From Nocardioides lijunqiniae (GTDB lineage: Bacteria; Actinomycetota; Actinomycetes; Propionibacteriales; Nocardioidaceae): a DNA stretch of 64,000 nt. The stretch's first letter is position 1, and every line of letters starts with the position of its first letter. Location of the stretch: NCBI RefSeq assembly GCF_015024225.1, contig NZ_JACJGM010000009.1, positions 62,001 to 126,000 on the forward strand. Direction: 5' to 3'. Positions 59,482 through 64,000 of the stretch are shown here, in pieces. The translations under genes and the position numbers were made by a program. Under the pieces are notes generated by a model. The model searched no databases. It saw only the letters and a list, made by a program, of their open reading frames with translations, and was not told where the DNA came from.

Positions 59482-60252
59482 TCAGTCGAACCAGATGCCG
59501 CTCAGCGCCGCCTGCTTGAGCTGCGCCACGGTGAACGGCGGCTCGTCGGCGAGCAGCTCGGAGCCCTTGCTGGACGCCGCGTTGTGCGACACGACCATGA
59601 CGTCCCAGCCGTCGGCCGTGTAGACGGTCACGAAGCGGGAGGAGACGCCGCCGTCGACGGCCGGGCCGGTGTTGACGTAGGTCGCGACCCAGGAGCCGTC
59701 CGGCCCGGGCACGCAGCCGCCGAGGCCACCGGTCCGGCAGCGCTTGCGCGGCCCACCGGCCGTGCCGATCTGCTCCCCCGTGTCGACGCTGTAGGGCAGG
59801 GAGTACTCCGCCGGGGTGATCCCGACGCGCACGCCGAAGCCGTTCCACCGGAAGTCGACGATCGGCGCCTCGTCGACGACCTCCTTCGCGGGCAGCTCGG
59901 TGACCTGCCCCGGGAACAGCTCGGCGAACGTCGCCGGCACCTGAGCCTGGGTCACCGCGAGCGGGCGGCGGGTCGGGGCGGTGGGCGTCGTGGGGTCGGG
60001 CGTGGGCGTCGGGGTGGGGTCCGAGGCGGCCGCGCCGCCGCGGGGCGAGGCGCCGCCGTCCAGGACCTGGGGAACCACCGCCACGCCGGCGGCGACCAGC
60101 CCCACCACGGCCGCGGCGGTGATCCCGCCACCGACCCGGCGGCGGCGGCGCAGGCGACGACCTCGCGCCGTACCGCCGGCGACGAGGCGGTCCACGTCGG
60201 GCTCGAGCCGCGACGCGGCCCGCTGCAGGGTGCTCGTGCTGTCGTCGTTCAT
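59482..60252 (-). CDS. Membrane-anchored partner of the SigE-type sigma factor
   Basis: 256 residues: a cytoplasmic N-terminus ([28 protein letters not shown]), one membrane helix (ITAAAVVGLVAAGVAVVPQVL, about 49-69), a Pro/Thr linker (SDPTPTPTPDPTTPTAPT) and an extracellular domain with FAELFPGQVTELP, a Cys pair (KRCRTGGLGGC) and GGVSSRFVTVYTADGWDVMVV. Its ATG overlaps the sigma factor stop. The layout suits an anti-sigma or sensing partner, although no ZAS/RskA motif is evident; function is inferred from position. Confidence 0.75.
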   Translation of the reverse strand: MNDDSTSTLQRAASRLEPDVDRLVAGGTARGRRLRRRRRVGGGITAAAVVGLVAAGVAVVPQVLDGGASPRGGAAASDPTPTPTPDPTTPTAPTRRPLAVTQAQVPATFAELFPGQVTELPAKEVVDEAPIVDFRWNGFGVRVGITPAEYSLPYSVDTGEQIGTAGGPRKRCRTGGLGGCVPGPDGSWVATYVNTGPAVDGGVSSRFVTVYTADGWDVMVVSHNAASSKGSELLADEPPFTVAQLKQAALSGIWFD

Positions 60253-60743
60253 GTGGTGCTCCTGTCCCGCGCACGGGCGAGCGCCCGCATGCTCCGGTTC
60301 TTCACGGCACCGGGAGTGATCCCGAGGTGGTGCGCGACCTCGTCGACGCCGAGGTCCTCGACGTACCTGAGGACGAGCACCGCGCGGTCGACGGCCGACA
60401 GCCCGCCGAGCAGCTCCTGCAGGTCCAGCCGCAGGTCCGCCCCGTCGCTCGCGTCGGCGAGCGGCGCGTCCGGCAGGTCGGCGTACGGCACCTCGCCGCT
60501 GCTGCGCCGCCGGCGCCCGCTGATGAACGTGCGCGTCAGCGTGGTCTGGGCGTACGCCGCCGGGTTGTCGATGCGACCGCCGAGCGGTCGCCGCCACCGG
60601 TCGTAGACCTTGGCCAGCGTCTCCTGGACGAGGTCCTCGGCGGTGTGGGCGTCGCCGCACAGCAGGTACGCCGAGCGGTACAGCTGCGCCGCACGCGACC
60701 GTGCGAACTCCTCGAACCCCGCGTGATCCGCGTCGCTGGCCAT
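60249..60743 (-). CDS. SigE-type ECF RNA polymerase sigma factor
   Basis: 164 residues from ATG 60743 (AGGAG 5 bp upstream; the in-frame start at 60764 is less likely). Region 2: FEEFARSRAAQLYRSAYLLCGDAHTAEDLVQETLAKVYDRW; region 4: LGGLSAVDRAVLVLRYVEDLGVDEVAHHLGITPGAVKNRSMRALARAR. This is the actinobacterial SigE-family sigma-70 type usually followed by a membrane protein, as here. Repeat copy C lies 93 bp upstream of the start, possibly within or near the promoter. Confidence 0.92.
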   Translation of the reverse strand: MASDADHAGFEEFARSRAAQLYRSAYLLCGDAHTAEDLVQETLAKVYDRWRRPLGGRIDNPAAYAQTTLTRTFISGRRRRSSGEVPYADLPDAPLADASDGADLRLDLQELLGGLSAVDRAVLVLRYVEDLGVDEVAHHLGITPGAVKNRSMRALARARDRSTT

Positions 60744-60835
60744 GTCACTCCTGGTCGGGCCCACGGTGGGCCCTCACCCTCTCCGACGCACAGGTCGGTC
60801 GCCAGGTCACACTCGACCTAGCGTTGCCTGGCCGC

Positions 60836-60922
60836 GTGAGTTTCACCGGGTACCCGGTGAAACTCATGCTTCCCGCATGAAGCTTCGTGCAGGAAGCGTG
60901 AGTTTCGCGACGGCGGTGTGAC
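60836..60922 (+). repeat. 87-bp palindromic element, copy C (intergenic)
   Basis: Same length and orientation as copy A. The 32-bp palindrome has one change at its last-but-one base (ACTCAT for ACTCAC). The loop of the second hairpin is itself palindromic (GCATGAAGCTTCGTGC). The trailing GCGACG-CG-TGTGAC is kept. It lies between the sigma factor start and the SnoaL gene stop. Confidence 0.88.
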
Positions 60923-60965
60923 GGATGGGGCGAGCTGAGCGCCTCGCCACCGGGCGTCAGGCACG

Positions 60966-61418
60966 TCAGGCCTTCGTGAAGCTCGCCATCGTGCGGTCGG
61001 GCTCCCAGAACGCCTTCATGGAGGCGACCGTGCCGTCGTCGTGGACGACGTAGACCATGATCAGGTCGGTGGTGGTGTGGCTGCCGTCGGGGAACGCCGT
61101 GCGGATGGAGCCGATGTTGGCGCAGGTGTTGCTGCCGGGGTTGGCGAAGGAGTCGGTGATCGTGAACTCGAAGGTCGCGATCGGCGCGATCGCCTGCTCC
61201 CAGAACGCCCGGATCCCGTCGTGGCCGCGGTGCCCCTTGCCCTCGGGGTCGAACATCGACGGCCCCACCGGGTCCTCGAGCACGGCGTCGGCCGCGTAGA
61301 CCGTCAGCCACTCCTCGAGGTCGCCCTTCGCCACGGCGGAGTAGGACCGCTGCGAGGCCGCGCGGGCGGGGTGGGGGTCGTTCGGGGCGTTCCAGATGAT
61401 GGCGTCCGACGTGATCAT
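60966..61418 (-). CDS. SnoaL-like / ketosteroid-isomerase-fold protein
   Basis: 150 residues from ATG 61418. The NTF2-like alpha+beta barrel text is typical: RSYSAVAKGDLEEWLTVYAADAVLEDPVGPSMFDPEGKGHRGHDGIRAFWEQAIAP, then FEFTITDSFANPGSNTCANIGSIRTAFPDGSHTTTDLIMVYVVHDDGTVASMKAFW. It is closest to delta5-3-ketosteroid isomerase-like SnoaL proteins. A near-perfect KstR-type box lies 22 bp upstream, supporting a role in sterol or steroid metabolism (inference). The open frame upstream to 61553 crosses that box and is not used. Confidence 0.85.
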   Translation of the reverse strand: MITSDAIIWNAPNDPHPARAASQRSYSAVAKGDLEEWLTVYAADAVLEDPVGPSMFDPEGKGHRGHDGIRAFWEQAIAPIATFEFTITDSFANPGSNTCANIGSIRTAFPDGSHTTTDLIMVYVVHDDGTVASMKAFWEPDRTMASFTKA

Positions 61419-61439
61419 GGGGGCATCGTAGGCGCGAAC

Positions 61440-61453
61440 TGGAACACGTTCTA
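61440..61453. promoter_or_regulatory. KstR-like operator
   Basis: TGGAACACGTTCTA; on the minus strand TAGAACGTGTTCCA fits the TnnAACnnGTTnnA consensus of the cholesterol-catabolism repressor KstR. The symmetry extends almost to 18 bp (ACT..AGT). It lies 22 bp upstream of the SnoaL start. Confidence 0.7.
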
Positions 61454-61534
61454 GTGTCCGACCTTCCGCCGCCCGCCCCACGGGCGTCACGTGCGGTTCA
61501 CCTCGTGATCGCCGCGCCCGGTCACCCTGGCGGC

Positions 61535-62386
61535 ATGGCCAAGCGCTCGGCATACCTGCACGTCGGCCTCGACGACCGCTCCGGCGACATCCTCGAGCCA
61601 GCCCTCCAGCGGCACGCGCACGCGCTCGCCGCGCTCGGCGTGCACGCGCCGGCCGCCTCCACCGACGAGATGTTCCGCGCCGCCCTCGAGGTCATGCGCT
61701 GCCACCGCACCTGGGGCTACCGCCGCGAGGAGGTCGAGGGCGCCTGGGCCAAGATCTGCCGCCGCGGCCTGCGCGGCACCGGCACCCTGGTCTTCTCCCA
61801 GCCGATGCTCGCCGACGCGACGACCGAGCAGATCGAGCTGCTGCTCGACGGCCTGCGCGGCTTCAAGCGCCACGTGGTGCTGACCGTCGCCGCCCCGGAC
61901 ACCTGGACGCCCGGCGACCTCGACCTGGGCCCGCTGCTGGACCGCTGGACCAAGGCCGTGGGCCGCCCCGAGCGCGTGCACGTGATCGTGTCGCCGCCCG
62001 TACGCCGCCCGGCGACCACCTGGAAGGCCTTCGGCAAGGTCGTCGGCTTCGGGACGGCGTCGCTGTCGCTGGACGGCGTCGAGGCCGCCACCGTCGCGCG
62101 CCCCCCGCGCCTGGTCTCCACCGAGCGTCACGAGGCGCTGCGCGACCTCGGCCGCCGCTGGGCCGGCCAGATCGTCAGCCGCGACCTCGACGTCCGCGGC
62201 GACCTGGCCGACCTGGTCCCCGAGGTCACGCCCGCCCCGGACCCGATCACCCTGATCGCCCCCACCGACCAGGCCCTCGCCGACGCCCTGCGACAGGTCG
62301 AGCGCCTCGAGCGCCGCAACCGCACCCTCGAGACGCAGGTCGGCGAGCTCCGTCAGCCCCGACGACGCTGGGGCCGCAGCGCCTGA
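61535..62386 (+). CDS. Degenerate sulfotransferase-like hypothetical protein
   Basis: 283 residues. YLHVGLDDRSGDILEPALQRHAHALAALGV parallels the opening of actinobacterial sulfotransferase-like proteins (HVGLPKTGTTYLQ), but the PAPS-binding Lys-Ser/Thr-Gly-Thr-Thr loop is replaced by DDRSGD. The later LDRWTKAVGRPERVHVIVSPPVRRPATTWKAFG matches the typical middle of that group. The C-terminus is a coiled coil (ALRQVERLERRNRTLETQVGEL). It is therefore probably a non-catalytic paralogue with a new role. I cannot name a function. Start ATG 61535; upstream frame to 61454 has no better start. Confidence 0.65.
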   Translation: MAKRSAYLHVGLDDRSGDILEPALQRHAHALAALGVHAPAASTDEMFRAALEVMRCHRTWGYRREEVEGAWAKICRRGLRGTGTLVFSQPMLADATTEQIELLLDGLRGFKRHVVLTVAAPDTWTPGDLDLGPLLDRWTKAVGRPERVHVIVSPPVRRPATTWKAFGKVVGFGTASLSLDGVEAATVARPPRLVSTERHEALRDLGRRWAGQIVSRDLDVRGDLADLVPEVTPAPDPITLIAPTDQALADALRQVERLERRNRTLETQVGELRQPRRRWGRSA

Positions 62387-62389
62387 TCC

Positions 62390-62581
62390 GGTGGTTGAGG
62401 TGCGAGCGAAGCGAGCCTCGAAACCACCCACCGGTGGTCGAGCAGCGAGCGCCAGCGAGCGTCCGTCGAGACCCCGTCCGTCGAACGGCTCGCTCTCCGC
62501 GTCCCCTGCGTCGGCGTGCACCTCACTGGATTTCGACGCGCTCGCGCGACTTCGTTCCTCAGTCGCGTCGCTTGCTCAATC
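62390..62581. repeat. Three consecutive GGTTGAGG/GGTCGAG-type palindromes in a convergent gap
   Basis: Unit 1 (62390-62428) opens GGTGGTTGAGG and closes CCTCGAAACCACC. Unit 2 (62433-62473) opens GGTGGTCGAGC and closes GTCGAGACC. Unit 3 (62528-62581) opens GATTTCGACGCG and closes GCTTGCTCAATC. The 238-bp gap lies between two converging genes. These are probably bidirectional terminator-like repeats; nothing coding is visible there. Confidence 0.75.
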
Positions 62582-62624
62582 TCCCTGACCCCACGCCGCG
62601 CGTTCGTTCCTCACGCACGGCTGG

Positions 62625-63083
62625 TCAGTGAGGCTGCCAGGCGTCTTCGTCGGCGGTGCGGGAGGTGACGGCCTTGGGGAGCTTCTGGTCGGCGAGCTGC
62701 TGGATCGAGACCTGCTCGAAGACGTCGCGCAGCGAGCGGCGGGCGGCGATCCAGACGTGCTGGAGCACCTCGGCGGACTCGTTGTAGCTGACCGCCTCGG
62801 GACGCAGGCCGTAGACGGAGACCAGCGGGCCGTCGACGGCGCGGATCACGTCGGCGACCGAGACGTCGTTGGCCGGGCGGCCCATGCGCCAGCCGCCGGA
62901 CTGGCCGCGCTGCGACATCACGATGCCGGCGCGACGGAGGTCGGCGAGGATGGCCTGGAGGAACCCGTGCGGGATCTCCTGGAGCTTGCCGAGCTCCTCG
63001 GCGCTGACCGCGCGCCCGTCGGCGCGCTGGGACATCTCGATCAGCGCTCGCAGGGCGTAGTCGGACTTGGCGGAGACGCGCAT
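62625..63083 (-). CDS. Rrf2-family transcriptional regulator without cluster cysteines
   Basis: 152 residues. [65 protein letters not shown] is the standard Rrf2 winged helix. The three Cys that hold an Fe-S cluster in IscR/NsrR are absent; there is no Cys in the whole protein, so it resembles CymR-like members that bind DNA without a cluster. GGATAGGGATA direct repeats lie at 63098-63108 in its promoter. It is divergent from the FadE5-like gene, 193 bp between starts. Target unknown. Confidence 0.9.
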   Translation of the reverse strand: MRVSAKSDYALRALIEMSQRADGRAVSAEELGKLQEIPHGFLQAILADLRRAGIVMSQRGQSGGWRMGRPANDVSVADVIRAVDGPLVSVYGLRPEAVSYNESAEVLQHVWIAARRSLRDVFEQVSIQQLADQKLPKAVTSRTADEDAWQPH

Positions 63084-63207
63084 AGGGCGAGTGTGTCAGA
63101 TATCCCTATCCGATCACTGCACCTACTGCCCCTCGACGGCCCGGGAGACGCCCGTCACCCGCACAGGCGCTCGCTTGCGCCACCCCGGCGCGCTGCCTAT
63201 CATTATG

Positions 63208-63221
63208 TTACCGGTCAGTAG
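63208..63221. promoter_or_regulatory. Inverted repeat at the FadE5-like promoter
   Basis: TTACCGGTCAGTAG directly follows a TATGTT box (63204-63209) and lies 55 bp before GTG 63277. TTACCG-n4-GTAG is shared with the site overlapping the etfD -10 box (36517-36530). Confidence 0.5.
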
Positions 63222-63276
63222 CGAACGCTGCCCTGCCCAGGGCCGGGCACCCCGAGATCACAGAAATGGTGGGCCA

Positions 63277-64000
63277 GTGAGCCACTACAAGAGCAACCTG
63301 CGCGACATCGAGTTCAACCTGTTCGAGGTCCTCGGCCGCGACGAGGTCCTGGGTCAGGGCCCGTTCGCCGAGCTCGACGGCGAGACCGCCCGCTCGATCC
63401 TCGTCGAGGTCGAGCGCCTCTCGCGCGAGGACCTCGCGGCGTCGTACGAGGACAGCGACCGCACGCCGCCGGTGTTCGACCCCGCGACCGGCACGGCCGA
63501 CCTGCCCGAGTCGTTCAAGAAGAGCTACCAGGCCTGGATGGACGCCGAGTGGTGGCGCCTGCAGCTCATGGAGGAGCTCGGCGGCCAGCCCGCCCCCTCC
63601 AGCCTGCTCTGGGCCCTCGGCGAGATGGTGCTGGGCGCCAACGCGCCGGTGTGGATGTACGCCGCCGGCGCGCCCTTCGCCAACATCGTCTACCGCAACG
63701 GCAACGAGCGGGACAAGAAGATCGCGCAGTTCATGGTCGACCGGCAGTGGGGCTGCACCATGGTCCTCACCGAGCCCGACGCCGGCTCCGACGTCGGCGC
63801 CGGCCGCGCCAAGGCCACGCTCAACGACGACGGCTCCTGGAACATCGAGGGCGTCAAGCGCTTCATCACCTCGGCCGAGCACGACATGAGCGAGAACATC
63901 ATGCACCTCGTGCTGGCCCGCCCCGTCGGCATCGACGGCGTCGGCGGCCCGGGCACCAAGGGGCTCAGCCTGTTCCTCGTGCCGAAGTTCCACTTCGACC
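63277..64000 (+). CDS. Acyl-CoA dehydrogenase, FadE5-like (3' end outside window)
   Basis: 241 N-terminal residues from GTG 63277; the frame is open to the window end, so the gene is partial (family length about 610). [25 protein letters not shown] is nearly the start of mycobacterial FadE5; [23 protein letters not shown] and the FAD-binding [21 protein letters not shown] region follow. FadE5-type enzymes oxidise a wide range of acyl-CoAs and pass electrons through ETF to EtfD, encoded 23 kb away here. The GTG has a GGTGGG site close upstream. An inverted repeat shared with the etfD promoter precedes it. Confidence 0.92.
   Translation, partial: MSHYKSNLRDIEFNLFEVLGRDEVLGQGPFAELDGETARSILVEVERLSREDLAASYEDSDRTPPVFDPATGTADLPESFKKSYQAWMDAEWWRLQLMEELGGQPAPSSLLWALGEMVLGANAPVWMYAAGAPFANIVYRNGNERDKKIAQFMVDRQWGCTMVLTEPDAGSDVGAGRAKATLNDDGSWNIEGVKRFITSAEHDMSENIMHLVLARPVGIDGVGGPGTKGLSLFLVPKFHFD

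Noticed and set aside
14884-60922. Three-copy 87-bp repeat as a CRISPR or transposon end pair
   Set aside because: Copies are tens of kilobases apart, in mixed orientation, without spacers, cas genes or a transposase between them.
1-64000. Prophage, integrative element or genomic island
   Set aside because: No integrase, phage structural genes, insertion sequences or marked composition change were seen; the tRNA-Gly has no integrase or duplicated 3' end nearby.

Overview
The window is very GC-rich DNA (roughly 70% or more by eye) densely packed with genes on both strands. It has many GTG starts, ATGA/GTGA gene overlaps and several probably leaderless genes. The content is typical of a high-GC, non-sporulating actinobacterium: an EtfD-type Fe-S protein, a FadE5-type acyl-CoA dehydrogenase, IdeR-type iron boxes, a KstR-like box, a dUMP-forming dCTP deaminase, DUF4097/RHH and PadR/DUF1700 operons. 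Protein wording and the intergenic palindromes point to Nocardioidaceae, probably Nocardioides (inference; no 16S is present). I see no prophage, insertion sequence, CRISPR array or other large mobile element. The region looks chromosomal.

Layout. 1-11.6 kb: end of an amine-dehydrogenase-like gene, an AraC regulator with a DUF1772 protein, a secreted Tat phosphoesterase, a LuxR regulator with an altered receiver, an M1 peptidase and a large ATPase-LuxR regulator. 11.6-19.8 kb: a minus-strand run of an M20 amidohydrolase, hutF, hutI and a phosphatidylcholine-synthase-like gene, then plus-strand nitroreductase, M20 peptidase and MFS transporter. 19.8-26.2 kb: dienelactone hydrolase, DUF1992, two CoA-ester lyases, DUF6131, PadR/DUF1700 and an M48 peptidase. 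26.2-31.7 kb: hutU-hutH, a secreted anchor-P protein and an IclR regulator. 31.8-40.8 kb: two large secreted proteins, EtfD with a long repetitive tail, and a decayed AbiEi-like gene. 40.8-51 kb: sodium symporter with small partner, RHH/DUF4097 operon, EamA exporter behind a short leader peptide, siderophore-interacting protein, dcd, hybrid histidine kinase, SGNH hydrolase and tRNA-Gly(CCC). 51-58.8 kb: a five-gene catabolic operon (CaiB, HyuA, HyuB, cysteine hydrolase, HMG-CoA-lyase-like) with a divergent GntR regulator. 58.8-64 kb: DUF2461, SigE-type sigma factor with partner, SnoaL protein behind a KstR-like box, a degenerate sulfotransferase-like protein, Rrf2 and the start of a FadE5-like gene.

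How genes fit together. Histidine degradation is split into two loci: hutH-hutU, and M20 hydrolase-hutF-hutI. No HutG is visible, so the M20 hydrolase may finish the pathway. A perfect palindrome upstream of hutH recurs upstream of the M20 peptidase/MFS pair and may be the site of the nearby IclR protein. EtfD and FadE5, known partners in mycobacterial beta-oxidation, share a similar inverted repeat at their promoters.

Most notable: an 87-bp palindromic element occurs three times. One copy lies in frame inside hutF, adding about 29 residues just before the metal-binding motif. Its nucleotide palindrome is still perfect, so it behaves like a protein-inserting repeat similar in principle to Rickettsia palindromic elements.
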